Source: Berghia stephanieae (Eukaryota > Mollusca > Gastropoda > Nudibranchia > Aeolidiidae). From it: DNA of 64,000 bases. The notes beneath the pieces were generated by a model. It ran no database searches and was not told the DNA's origin. It worked only from the letters and a program-made list of their open reading frames with translations. How positions within the stretch are numbered: position 1 is the first letter of the stretch; each line of letters opens with the position of its first letter. The DNA is taken from assembly GCA_034508935.3 (NCBI GenBank), contig CM067445.1, positions 82,424,113 to 82,488,112 on the forward strand. The letters are read 5' to 3'. Shown here one piece after another: positions 47,088 through 63,808 of this stretch. A program made the position numbers and the translations under genes.

Positions 47088-47285
47088 GAGAGGCCTTCCG
47101 AACGCTCCTACATCCCCAGTATTTTTTTATAATGTTCTTGTTGGGGGTTTGGGAGGGGGAAAAGTTTTATTTTTAAAGTCTCCCCCTCCCAAACCCCCTA
47201 CTAGAACATTATAAAAAAAGTTTTCCCCCTCCCAAAACATTATAATACTGGGGATGTAGGTGTAGTCGCTTTCGGAAGACCTCCC
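47088..47285. mobile_element. 198 bp palindromic MITE, 8 bp duplication
   Basis: Ends GAGAGGCCTTCCGAA and, in reverse, GGGAGGTCTTCCGAA; inside, CTCCTACATCCCCAGTATT / AATACTGGGGATGTAGG and GGGGGTTTGGGAGGGGGA / TCCCCCTCCCAAACCCCC. TAATTTTA flanks it at 47080-47087 and 47286-47293. An 8 bp duplication suggests hAT-type mobilisation. Confidence 0.75.
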
Positions 47286-47293
47286 TAATTTTA

Positions 47294-47510
47294 TAATAAT
47301 AATAATAATAATCATGATAAACATAGACTGGTCAGCAGAAATACAAGGAAAGCATTGCAACAAATAATATAATAGACGTCTAGAATAATAATAAACAACT
47401 TAATCAACCCGGCCGGTTTCACCTGAATCGTTTAAATTTTCTTTGGTCAAACCGCCCCCCCCCCCCCCCCCCCCCGCCACTGGAGCTAAAATGAAAACCA
47501 AATATTGTCA
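47294..47510. repeat. AAT run and C homopolymer in Tigger right flank
   Basis: A short (AAT)n at 47294-47312 and about 22 C at 47454-47475. Between them CCGGCCGGTTTCACCTGAAT resembles the Tigger subterminal motif and the block at 43748-43766 in inverted orientation. Confidence 0.7.
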
Positions 47511-48605
47511 GACGATATAACCACAATCAAACGATCCTAAAATAGCATGTAGTGCAGTGGTTGAGCCGAAACTCCTTAATAAAGACGTATAAATAGCTTA
47601 AATAGCAACTTCCTTCCAAACCTTGCAACCCATAACAAAGAACAGGATACTTACGTTTTGTGAGAAATATCTCGATGTAAACACGATTCTTTGACTTCTC
47701 CTAGATTGCACTCATTGAAACAGCAGGAAAAACGTCACACGAGACGTCTGCTTATTAGTAGAAATATGCACCGGGAAAAAAAAAACGAAACAAAAAGAAA
47801 TTAGACATCGAGTCGGGTAGCATCCGGTTTGACCCGTGTCCGGTTTGACCTGAATCTACTCTACACCTCATCAGCACCAAGAACATGGATATTAAAAGAA
47901 TACATTGAAAGCTTTTGCTTATAATAAAAGTCATTTGTGATTTGATTTGTCACTTAAAAGTCAAAAGTTACTGCCTGGAACGAATCATCACGTTTGATTT
48001 TAAGCCTCGCCTCACGTTTCCTCTTATAGAATGTTTCAGCCTTCTTTTGGTGCAAGTCCTTTTCTGTTTTTAATTGTTTAACCGTTCGTCGAAATCATTT
48101 GATTATTGACTTCCAGACAATTGTGCTTGGACACTGCCAATTTGCTTTTTGAAAAGTGTCACATTTTGTGCAGGTGTCGGTCCGTGGAGACGTTGTAGTT
48201 ATCATTGAGAGTATTCCTATACAACTCATAGGAGACATTTTCGTTTGGGTGCTGCAATTCAAATTTGCTGTTCATTTTGGTTACGAATTCTTTCCTGTGA
48301 GTAATGTGACTGTCGACCTCAAAATGACTGGATGTGGTTGTGCACGTTCGTCATTTTGTTGTCTCTGACTTTATGAGGGTGGTTGGAATGTTTCCCCCTT
48401 TGATCCTTTGGTGGCTCAGTGATTACAAAAAGAAAGAAAAACCATGAGTGCATAAATGCAACTCTGGGCATAAAGTCATACAAAAAAAAAAAGACTACTT
48501 ATAATGATATGAATCAAAACAATTTGACGACTTTTTAACACACAGTCGTACGTTGCATTTTTTGCAAAAACCAACTTTGCAATGTGCACATTTTCCATGC
48601 TTTAT

Positions 48606-48906
48606 TAAATCAAAATTTTACATGGTACATATTCAGACTCATCTTGAGTTGATACCGCCAAAGGCCGACCACACTTTTTAGATTTATCTGACTTTGTCAA
48701 AACATTGGACACATAAATTTGAAAATCTTTCAATTTCTGCAAAGTTAATGCCGTTAAAAGGGGCCTATAGCAAAAGTTCAAAATTTTGCTCCTTTTTCAA
48801 TTTGTCACCATCAGCACTGATTATTTATATTGATGCATTGTTGTTACTTTTTACAGAGGACATTTTTCTTTCCTTGTGACATGTCTTTGAAATCCTATTT
48901 TGTTAT
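48606..48906. other. Spacer, nothing recognised
   Basis: Between the DUF7869 element and R1. No motif was found. Confidence 0.35.
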
Positions 48907-48907
48907 G

Positions 48908-49430
48908 TCTGGGTGGGGTTCCTGACCTCCCATAGTGGGCAGGGAGGCACTTGCTGTGTCTTCTATACCCCTGTATCTGTTACCAACATGTCTTGGGATG
49001 AGATGTCTTGGTTTTGTCATGGCCCTGGCCGGATATCTTAGCTGGGAAACAGTCAAATGTATAATTAGAGTTTTGTGAGATGATAATTTTTGTCTTGTAA
49101 ATCATCTCTTTGTTATGCACTGTTATATTTTGTTTACATATATGATATGTAAACATTTGAGTGTATTCCTCTTTGTGGGGACCTGTGCTTGTGTCCAGAT
49201 GAGGCTTTTATGTGATCTCAAACTAAGTACATTGATAGTGTGCTCTTAGAATCCACATCCGTTTCCTATTTGAACCAATTCCCTTTGTCTTACCTTTTCT
49301 TGGGTGCTTTAATTGAAATTCTAGAACTTTTTATTATCCCATTTTCTTCCTTTTAACTACTGGCGCTGATATGACCTTAATGTGTTGCAAGCGCTGCAAA
49401 ACCCTTAAAAAACAAAAACAAACAATGTTG
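48908..49430 (+). repeat. R1 repeat, complete
   Basis: From GGGTGGGGTTCCTGACCTCC to TGGCGCTGATATGACCTTAA, GCAAGCGCTGCAAAACCC and an (AAAC)n-like tail. Internal landmarks: TGTAAATCATCTCTTTGTTA, AACATTTGAGTGTATTCCTC, GATCTCAAACTAAGTACATT. No coding frame and no clear tRNA/5S/7SL head. Confidence 0.8.
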
Positions 49431-49811
49431 TTGTGTCCTCTAGCACTGTGAAAATTATTTTAAAACGAAATAAATATCATTTAAAAAAAAGCCTACTGCA
49501 AGGCTTGAAGATCTCTTAATAAAAATGGTTTGAAATAAACACGATTGAAAATAAATAATACTCTTTGAATGTGACATTTTTATATCTCATGACAATTTGT
49601 GACATTGTTACTGTATCAAATGTGAAAAATAGTCCATGACCCATGAATAACCCTCGAATAATATTTATTTTGTAGTCACCAAAATACCATTGTAAATCCT
49701 GTGATAGATTGAACGAATAAAATCAAAACATTCAATGATTACGCTGGTGTTACTCTTGTTCCATTGTATTGTAGTATTGACGATGTTTTTTATTCTACTC
49801 TCATGGGATTA
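49431..49811. other. Spacer, nothing recognised
   Basis: AT-rich sequence between R1 and the ATT array. Confidence 0.35.
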
Positions 49812-49999
<188 letters not shown>

Positions 50000-50027
50000 T
50001 AATTTGATTATTGTTAATTTGATTTTT

Positions 50028-51862
50028 TTAACACATAATTTGTAAACATTTGAGTGTGTTCCTCTTAGTGGGTTGTTGTGCTGGCGTCTGGATAAGACTT
50101 TTAGGCGATCTCGAACTAAATACACTGATGGTGTGCTCTTGGAATCTGCATCTGTTCCCTATTTGAACTTGAACCATTCCCCTTTGTCTAACTTTTTCCT
50201 CAAGTCCTTGTAATTGTACTTCTTCTTCTTCTAGGTTCCATGCCTGGTCCAGGCTTCGGATACTGCATGAATTATCTCTCTCCATTCCTCCCTGTCTCTT
50301 GCTTTTTCAAACAGCTCTTGGATTGTTAGGTTGGTGAAGCCCTTCAGTTGGTCTATGAGTGTTTTTCTTTGTCTCCCCCGGGCGCGTTTACCAGGTATTT
50401 TTCACAAACTTGCCAGGTATTCATTCTTATCTTTCCTTACTATGTGTCCGAAAAAGGATAGTTGTCGATCCACTATTAAGGGCATTAGTTTCCTTTGTTG
50501 GTATGTTTGTTTTAGCACTTCTTCGTTCGTTTTGTGTGCGGTATACGATATTCTCTGCATCCTTCTCAAGCACCACATTTCAAAAGCTTCAATGTTCTTT
50601 TGTGTTTCTGCATTTGTAGTCCAGCTTTCGCATCCGTAGAACAAGATTGGCCACACGTAGCACTTCAAGACTCGGAATCTAATCCCGAACGACATCTGTT
50701 TGTTTTTCAAAATGTTTCCCAGGTCCATGAAGGCCTGTTTGGCTTGAGTTATTCTTGCTCGTATGTCTCGGTTACATCTTCCATCTGTTGTCACTATTGA
50801 ACCTAGGTATTTAAAACTTTCTACGTTGGTAAGCTGCTCGCCGTGAATCGTTATATTGCAGGTGTTGTTGTTTTCGGGGTTTTTCTGTATTACCATGCAT
50901 TCTGTTTTGGTGATATTCACTTCCATTCCCTTGGCTTCACTATCTACTACCACTTTGTCAACAATCTTTTGAAGTTGGATTTCTGATGTTGCAATGAGTA
51001 CCGTATCGTCTGCGTATCTTATATTATTTATGTTGTGACCTCCTACTTTTATTCCCTCCATATTATTTATGCCCCTCATGATTGTTTCTTGGTATAGATT
51101 AAACAGATCTGGTGAGGCAACACACCCTTGACGGACTCCTTTCTTAATAGGAATGGAATTTCCTGTAGAGTTTCCGATTTTGATAGATGCCTGCTGGGTG
51201 TAGTATAATGTTTGCATGAGTCTGAGGTCTTTCTCATCAGCGCCAATGGAGTGCAGTTGTTTTAGTATTTCTTCGTGGCGTACTCTATCAAACGCTTTTT
51301 TGTAGTCGACAAAACAGAGGTATAGTGGGGTCTGAACCTGTATAGCTCTTTCACTTAAAACACGGAGGAGGTATATTGCGTTCCTTGTCCCTCTGTCAGG
51401 TTGGAATCCATATTGTTCTTCTGCGATTTCGGGGTTAATCTTATTCCTTAGCCTGTTGATAATTATACGCAACAGTATTTTGTTGATGTGACTTATTAAA
51501 CTTATAGTTCTAAAATTTTCGCATCTGACTGCACCTGCTTTCTTTGGTATTGCTATGAAAATAGAGTTACAGAGATCTTCTGGAATTTTCCCAGTATTGT
51601 ATATATTGTTGAATAATATGTGAAGTTCATCAATTGCTAGATCTCCTAGGCTTTTTAATACCTCTACAGATATTTCATCAGGGCCTGTTGCTTTACCATC
51701 CTTCATTCGTTCCATGGCATGTTCAATTTCACTTTTGGTGATGTTTGGTCCGCTTAATTGTACATCTCGATGTTTTTACTATCCAATTTTTTTCCTTTTT
51801 ACTGGCGCTGATATGACCTAAATGTGTTGCAAGTGCCGTAAAACCCTTACAAACAAACAAAA
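50028..51862 (+). repeat. R1 repeat interrupted by LINE-A copy 3
   Basis: R1 middle at 50028-50219 (AACATTTGAGTGTGTTCCTC; TTGAACCATTCCCC) and R1 3' end at 51755-51862 (TTTACTGGCGCTGATATGAC; AAGTGCCGTAAAACCC). TAATTGTAC occurs at both junctions. The 5' part of this R1 is missing, replaced by the ATT array. Confidence 0.85.
50220..51754 (-). mobile_element. LINE-A copy 3, 1535 bp
   Basis: 5' truncated just upstream of the RT domain (first residues GPNITKSEIEHAMERMKDGK) and complete at the 3' end. Flanked by TAATTGTAC (50211-50219, 51755-51763). RT is open from 51715 to 50402, including DYKKAFDRV, GVRQGCVASPDLF and RYADDTVLIA; one base is missing near 50403 relative to copy 1, which removes the last ~60 residues (CGKIPGKRARGRQ onwards). 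Otherwise nearly identical to copies 1 and 2. Confidence 0.92.
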
Positions 51863-51869
51863 CATTGGT

Positions 51870-51872
<3 letters not shown>

Positions 51873-51938
<66 letters not shown>
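51873..51938. repeat. (TA)n microsatellite
   Basis: About 33 TA units. Confidence 0.97.
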
Positions 51939-51942
<4 letters not shown>

Positions 51943-52275
51943 CATGGAGGACAGGGAGATATTTAATTCGCCTTCTATCCCCTTATATTATGTTTTCCAA
52001 CTTGCTTTCGGTCTTTGTCTTGGAGTGAGATTTTGTTGGTTTTGTTTTAGCCCTGGCTGAGAGGGAATCAGTCAAATGTACAGTTAGTTTTGGGAGATGA
52101 TGTTCTTTGTTCCTTGTAAATCATCTTTCTGTTATGTACCTTATTATGTTTTGTATACATATTATATATGATTTGTAAACATTTGAGTTTATTCCTCTTA
52201 GTGGGGACCTGTGCTTGTGTCTGGATGAGACTTTTAGGTGATCTCAACTAAGTACTTTGATAGTGTTCTATAAGG
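51939..52275 (+). repeat. R1 repeat, 5' and middle part
   Basis: GACAGGGAGATATTTAATTC, CTTGCTTTCGGTCTTTGTCT, AATCATCTTTCTGTTATGTA, AACATTTGAGTTTATTCCTC and GATCTCAACTAAGTACTTTG match R1 in order; the 3' end is replaced by M1 sequence. Confidence 0.7.
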
Positions 52276-53155
52276 ATCCAATTCGACGTCACTCAGCTCT
52301 TTGTCATTGTTTTTATGAGTAATTCTCACCAAATAAATAATATAACCAATCAGACTCTAACGTTTAATGATACACACTGTTTTGTGTGTTGATAAGTTAC
52401 ATCCGGCTGGCGAATGGTGTGATTAATTTACCTAAACGCATATCATCAATAAACACAGTTGTGTTTTCATAATACTATGGTTGTCAAGCGAGACAGGTCA
52501 TGCGTGAAGCCAAGTTAATATTCACGGCAATATTGAGGGTGGTTAGTTACTGTAAAAACTAGGATTCGTTATTATCATAACTGACCTTAGGAAACAATGG
52601 GGATGATCTTTATTACATTTCTCTGTGTGTTCGTGGTCATTGGTCAAGTGTGCTCAATGTTTACAACTTTATTTTTTTTTTAATGAACGTGTTTACATTT
52701 ATTGAGAAATGTACAATCGTTGTTCAGAAACAAATCATGTGATCGATGACTAGATTGGACGAAAACATGAATATTGATTGTGTGCGCTTGACTAAGAAAC
52801 TCACAACATTGCTATCTAGAATGAAGTTGACGTCACTGTTGTCTTTGTTATTGCTTTTTGCCATCCACGTTTATGAGTAATTCTCACTCAACTGTGTTAA
52901 CCAGACTACACACGTTCAATGGTACACATAGTTTTGTGTGTTGGTCCCTTATACTTCCGGATGGCAATGTTGTGAACTTCTTAGCCAGCGCATACTATCT
53001 ATAACGGACCAACACTCAAAGCTATGTGTAACATTATTCGTTTATAGTCTGGTTAATACAGTTTGGTGAGAATTACTCAAACGCGGATGGCAAAAAACCA
53101 TAACAAAGACCTGAGTGACGTCATCTACATGCTATATATATACAGCGCCCCCATT
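52276..53155. repeat. MITE cluster M1-C
   Basis: Diverged copy at 52280-52450 (GACGTCACTCAGCTCTTTGT; CACACTGTTTTGTGTGTTGA). A partial at 52770-52812; a minus-orientation copy at about 52820-53003 with TGACGTCA at 52828-52835; a + copy at 53003-53150 with TGACGTCA at 53116-53123. 52450-52770 between them has no recognised element. Confidence 0.65.
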
Positions 53156-53362
53156 GTATACATACGAGTATCAATGTCAACTGTTAACCCAATGCAGGTC
53201 GGGTTGATTTCAGCCTTCTTTGACGTCAGGACGGATCGGGGTTTTCTTTTAAATCAAAACAACAGTAAGAGTGGTGCATTGATTGAATTATGTTATGGTG
53301 TATCCGACGTATACATATATTCAGGTCTGACATTCTGTCCTAATGTATGGATACACAGGCGT

Positions 53363-53765
53363 GTAGAAGGAGGGTACATATTTTCGTGAACAGGTGCATG
53401 TGTAAGCTACTCAGAATAAAATGGATGGATAGAATTAAAAATGAAGAAGTATGGAAAAGAACACAGCAGAAACCAGTGGGAGAGGAAATAGGAAGAAGAC
53501 GGTGTGGGTGGATTGGAATAACCCTTAGAAAGAATGAATCCACTATAACAAAGAAGAAAGTATTGGACTGGAACCCTCGGGGCAGAAGATCAAGGGGAGG
53601 GCCACGAGGAATATGGAGAAGAATTAAAGAAGCTGGTATACAGAGAAGTGATAAAACATGGAATGAGATTTTTAAAAAAAAGTTAGCTCGGGATAGAGTA
53701 GGATGGAAACTGTATGTAAGGGCTCCCTGTCTGTGGCCTATACTCTGACCCGGGTGAAAAAGGCA
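53363..53765 (+). mobile_element. LINE-C 3' fragment (coding C-terminus)
   Basis: An open frame reads KWMDRIKNEEVWKRTQQKPV, EIGRRRCGWIGITLRKNEST, KKVLDWNPRGRRSRGGPRGI WRRIKEAG and WNEIFKKKLARDRVGWKLYV. This is the C-terminal tail of a widespread invertebrate LINE family (W..I..LRK....I...ALDWNPQG.R.RGRP...WRR). It ends in a short GATGATGAAGATG tail. Everything upstream is missing. Confidence 0.7.
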
Positions 53766-53913
53766 ATGATGATGAAGATGAATTTCATATTACGACAGCG
53801 ATGCCGATTTTTCTCTCGTCATTTTTATTTACAAAAGAATCGGGCATTTAATTTCTATTTCATCAGCATTGCCGACCACCCCCTGTGCCAGTATGAGTAC
53901 TGAACACAATGAT

Positions 53914-54015
53914 GGCTGTGTGTGTGTGTGTGTGTGTGTGCGCGTGCGTGTGTGTTGGTGAGTACAGTTTATGCACGTGCGTGTTTATGGGTAACGAAGA
54001 TGTGTAATACTTCAC

Positions 54016-54048
<33 letters not shown>

Positions 54049-54050
54049 AC
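53914..54050. repeat. (GT)n and (CA)n blocks
   Basis: GT repeat at 53919-53955 and CA repeat at 54016-54050, about 60 bases apart and facing each other, so they could fold as a hairpin. Confidence 0.92.
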
Positions 54051-54608
54051 ACACGATAGGCTGACTACCCTACCTACCTTCACACACCATCCTATATCCG
54101 ATGTTATTCGTTTCGTTCGTTTATTCACACGGTAGGTAACGTAACAAGCAAAGAACGGATCTTCCTCAAAATAACTGTGTCAGCTTCACCAATACTTGTT
54201 ATTAGTCAAAGCCAAGATAAAACCAAGTAGCTGGTCATAACATTTGTATTATTTACTCAAAGTGAAGGTTTTCAAACGTCTGCTTAAGACTGGGAGTGAT
54301 TCTATTTGTGACGTGCATTCAAAATAGAATTTTTGTAACTAATTTTATACTCAGTTGATTCGGTTTTTGTTTTTGTTTTTTGGGTTTTTTTTTTTTACGA
54401 CGTGTACTTATTTGCTGGTCTGATAACCCAATTCCTTACGTGCTCATTTTTGTAATGGAAATCTCAAAAGATGACACAAACTATTGTTCATTACAACAAT
54501 GTTAAACTTGGCCCATAAGTGGATTCGGATGTCAGAACTGCATAATATTTGTACAAGTCGTTTTTCTACCTATCTCAAAATCAGATCTGTGCCACCGTCG
54601 AAAAATAG
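54051..54608. other. Spacer with a two-copy repeat
   Basis: 54475-54555 resembles 10745-10830 (TTACAACAATGTTAAACTTG GCCCATA; GATTCGGATGTCAGA). No gene recognised. Confidence 0.4.
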
Positions 54609-54622
54609 TTGAACAAACAATA

Positions 54623-55138
54623 CTAACGAAAGAGTGAAAATGGAGAGGCTTCGTATTGGAAGGATACAGACAATGGACGTTTCGGGTACAAACCCTTCGT
54701 CAGCACAACACGACACAAATTAACCTGGAAAACAAATAAAATAAAATGCATAATAACTCGTATCGTCTGTACTCCATCAGTGTTGCCTCGCATATTATAT
54801 TGAGTACAGACGATACAAGTTATTTTCATTTACACGTTACTTTGTGTATGTTGTGCTGATGAAGGGTTTGTACCGAAACGTCCATTGTCTGTATCGTTCC
54901 AATACGAAGCCTCTCCATTTCACTCTTTCGTTAGTATTTTCACGATCGTAAATACTAACGAAAGAGTGAAAATGGAAAGGCTTCTTATGGGAACAAAACT
55001 GTTCTGTTCTGTTTTGTTCCATAAGAACCTTTCCATTTTCACTCTTTCGTTAGTATTTTACGATCACCGGGCTTCAGCAGCCCTACCGTTTTCTATTTTC
55101 ACGATCACAGGCTTCAGGCAGCCCCTACCGTTTTCTAC
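54623..55138. mobile_element. 516 bp double-palindrome element, 14 bp duplication
   Basis: TTGAACAAACAATA flanks it at 54609-54622 and 55139-55152. A first inverted repeat pairs 54623-54770 with 54800-54950 (CTAACGAAAGAGTGAAAATG ... CATTTCACTCTTTCGTTAG; ACAATGGACGTTTCGG ... CGAAACGTCCATTGT). A second, tighter palindrome spans about 54955-55065 and reuses the same CTAACGAAAGAGTG end. A 38-40 bp block with ACGATCACCGGGCTTCAGCA is then repeated twice. Variable-length duplication plus hammerhead-like motifs suggest a short retroelement related to Penelope-like ends or retrozymes. No protein coding. Confidence 0.65.
54856..54882 (+). other. Hammerhead-ribozyme-like core
   Basis: CTGATGA, a stem/loop AAGGGTTTGTACC, then GAAACGTC: all invariant core positions of a hammerhead (CUGANGA, GAAA, GUH) in order. 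An unusual extra A lies between CTGATGA and the stem, and stem II pairing is only about two to three pairs. The inverted partner 54676-54703 reads CTGACGAAGGGTTTGTACCC then GAAACGTC with a better GGG/CCC stem. The ACGT after GAAA is self-complementary, so stem III could only form with a second copy. Activity is untested. Confidence 0.3.
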
Positions 55139-55152
55139 TTGAACAAACAATA

Positions 55153-55544
55153 ATAAGACGTTAGTATCTCGTTGTTTTGAAATACGAAGTAATATCACTT
55201 CACACGGATACACAAATCAGAATATCGGCGTGTTGTTGAATGAGTCACACAGGCTCGGTGAGGCAAATAGCAATTAAATACAAACAAAAAAATTTGACCA
55301 AACAGCTTTATTGTAAGTTTAAGAGCAAATGAATAGACTTTTTGTTCTTTATATATATATCGTCATTACAAGGCAAGGGGTGAGATAATCATTATTATCA
55401 ACTATAATATTTTTACTATTTCATTATAATAATACTAATTTAATACGCGGACTCTTTTGAAAGGTTTGAATACCTGGGTACATTCCTGTTCAGGCAGGCG
55501 TTTGGTTAGTAATAGTAATAGTATCAGTATTAGCCTGGACTCTG
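55153..55544. other. Spacer, nothing recognised
   Basis: AT-rich sequence; no motif. Confidence 0.35.
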
Positions 55545-55790
55545 CGCGCTGTATAGATAGACGAAGTTGACATCATTCAGGTCTTTGTTATTGTTTGTTT
55601 CTTTTTTTTTTTATTGTTTTTTTTTTTTGTTGTTGTTTTTATATCCATCGTTATGCGTCATTCTCTCTACACTGTGTTAACCAGACTATAAACATTCAAG
55701 GTTACACATAGTTTTATATGTTGTTCGTTGTATTTCCGGATGGCAATGTTGTGAACTTTTTAACCAAGGGCACATCATCTATAAATTGAT
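55545..55790 (-). repeat. MITE M1-D, next to the dehydrogenase gene
   Basis: Minus-orientation copy: GTATAGATAGACGAAGTTGA, CATCATTCAGGTCTTTGTTA, ACCAGACTATAAACATTCAA, TCCGGATGGCAATGTTGTGA, ending CATCATCTATAA. A T-rich run has expanded in the middle. The CRE is decayed (TGACATCA). Ends about 210 bases before the start ATG of the dehydrogenase gene. Confidence 0.7.
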
Positions 55791-55999
55791 TAATTACATT
55801 ACATCCCTGTCGTGTGTGAAATTCAAATAGGATATAATGTTTCAACACTGACTTGTCTACTGTCCCCACACCTTGACTTGTGAAAACTATTCACAAAATT
55901 GTATGGTCCAGGAGACAATTAATTGTCGGAGATATGGAGATAATGATTCTGTGCAGTTTGATCTCCACGTTTTTACTATGTTGTCCACTGACAGGGGCG

Positions 56000-62441
<6,442 letters not shown>

Positions 62442-62450
62442 TTAGTATTG

Positions 62451-62456
62451 AATAAA
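62451..62456 (+). promoter_or_regulatory. Candidate poly(A) signal for the SDR gene
   Basis: AATAAA ten bases after the TAG stop would give a very short 3'UTR. A second AATAAA at 62954-62959, just before sequence without features, is an alternative. Both are supported by sequence only. Confidence 0.4.
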
Positions 62457-62476
62457 TATAAATATAACAGCTTCGA

Positions 62477-62690
62477 AAAAGTAATGGTGTAAAATGTTTG
62501 TAAATAGTATGATTTATCCATGTGTGTTGGGGGTGTGTTCTGGTGTCTGTGTGTGTAAGAGTTATGGTGTAAAATCTTTATAAATAGTATGCTTTATATC
62601 TATGTGTTGGGGGTTGGTTCTGGTCGGTGTGTGTGTTTGAGAGAGAGAGAGAGAGAGGGGGAAAGAGAGAAGGGTGATGGGGGAGAGATA
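62477..62690. repeat. ~82 bp tandem duplication and GA run
   Basis: ATGGTGTAAAATGTTTGTAA..TGTGTTGGGGGT-- and ATGGTGTAAAATCTTTATAA..TGTGTTGGGGGTT-- are two imperfect units; a (GA)n of about 18 bases follows at 62639-62656. Confidence 0.7.
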
Positions 62691-63170
62691 GAGAGTTAAA
62701 GTGTTAGTATACTTTGCATTTTTAATTATAGATATAGAGTGATCGAGATAGATAAGTGGAAAAATATATACGCAGATAGTTGGAGAATATAGGAGAATAG
62801 TTTTATGTTTACGATATGAGCCATTATTTATAATAATATTGATGTTCTAGTTCGCCAGAAATTGCTTATTATGTATTTTTGTATCACAAATTTTCAATAT
62901 CAAAATTAAACTTTTAACAATGAGTATAGATGATGCACTCTCAATATTATGTCAATAAAGATGGCTGACCTACAACTGATTTCATTCATGATGAATGGTT
63001 GTTTTGGTGGTGGTGATGATAACGATATGATAAACACAAATTCTCATTCAAGGAATTCAATCAGTCAAAGTTGCTGGTTTGTGTCATACGGAAATTCAGA
63101 AACCCTGTAGGTATTCTTATTTATTGTTCTTATCAAAGGCCCTAACGAATTATCATCCTTCTTTTGTTTT
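62691..63170. other. Downstream of the SDR gene
   Basis: AT-rich sequence with a second AATAAA. No gene recognised. Confidence 0.4.
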
Positions 63171-63695
63171 TTTTTGAGGGTTTTACGGCGCTTGCAACAC
63201 ATTTAGGTTATATCAGCGCCAGTAAAAAGGAAGAAAATGGGATAGTAAAAAGTTCTAGAATTACAATTAAATCACCCAAGAAAAAGTAAGATAAAGGGGA
63301 ACTGTGAACAAATAGGTATCGGATGTAGATTCCAAGAGCAAACCACCAATATACGTAGTTTGAAGATCACCTACGAGTCTCATCCGACACAAGCACAGAA
63401 TCCAACAAAGAGGAATACACCCAACTGCTTACATTATACATTCAAAATAACATATAAAATAATACATAACAGAGAGATGATTTACAAGGAAAAAAAATAT
63501 AATCTCCCAAAACAATAACTATGCATTTGACTGTTTCCCTCCCAGCTAGGACTCCGGTCAGGACCAGGACAAAACCAAGTAATCTCATTCCAAGACATTG
63601 ACAGAAAGCATGATGGAAAACATATATAAGGGGATAAAAGACTCAGTATGTACCCAACTGCCCACTATGGGAGGTCAAGAACCCCACCCAGAATT
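63171..63695 (-). repeat. R1 repeat, complete
   Basis: Minus-strand copy. On the + strand: GAGGGTTTTACGGCGCTTGC, CATTTAGGTTATATCAGCGC CAGT at the left, GATCACCTACGAGTCTCATC in the middle and CACTATGGGAGGTCAAGAAC CCCACCC at the right. Confidence 0.82.
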
Positions 63696-63808
63696 ATCAT
63701 CCTTCAAGCCACGATTTGATACTGTATGATTTACGAACACTTTTAACTTTGTATCATCATTACCAATGTTGACTTTTTGTATTTCCGGTAGAGTACTCAA
63801 TGGATTCA

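Larger units (their letters stand above)
43622..47861 (-). mobile_element. pogo/Tigger-type DNA transposon, 4240 bp
   Basis: Both ends are GAGTAGATTCAGG (left 43622; right in reverse from 47861), flanked by TA (43620-43621 and 47862-47863), the pogo/mariner target. Inside the ends, strings of the type AAACCGGACAC recur: 43636-43645, 43838-43848, 43865-43875 and 43884-43895 on the left, and 47823-47848 (twice) on the right. A broken transposase gene fills the middle on the minus strand. A 198 bp MITE and an ATC repeat are nested. Insertion into the DUF7869 gene is shown by the continuity of that gene across the site. Confidence 0.8.
42890..48430 (-). pseudogene. DUF7869-like transposon protein, broken and interrupted
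   Basis: Reading minus from 48430: PKDQRGKHSNHPHKVRDNKM, HIQSF, VSYELYRNTLNDNYN, RTDTCTKCDTFQKAN, LHQKKAETFYKRKREARLKI, then YYKQKLSMYSFNIHV up to 47864. After the 4.24 kb insertion it resumes at 43621 with YMYAYDETVGKKGANEVASL, LELFCD, FPERGHSYLECDRDMGLI, SPLPFNVVEVSQEM, PTQPLREIKF, and MEKFRDVQVLKHFTSRPDFF. This order is that of a family I know as DUF7869, multiplied in invertebrate genomes and probably a transposase, though its chemistry is not settled. It has many frame breaks and stops; surely dead. Confidence 0.7.
41505..48605 (-). mobile_element. Decayed DUF7869-type transposon, host of the nest
   Basis: Boundaries are tentative. The left edge has ACACGGGAAAAACATGCAAA (41507). The right edge, read in reverse from 48605, has GCATGGAAAATGTGCACATT GCAAAGTTGG, partly alike, and 48551-48605 also resembles 41723-41780 in direct orientation. 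The gene is on the minus strand, split at 43620/47864 by the Tigger element. Without the insertion the element is about 2.9 kb. Confidence 0.45.
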
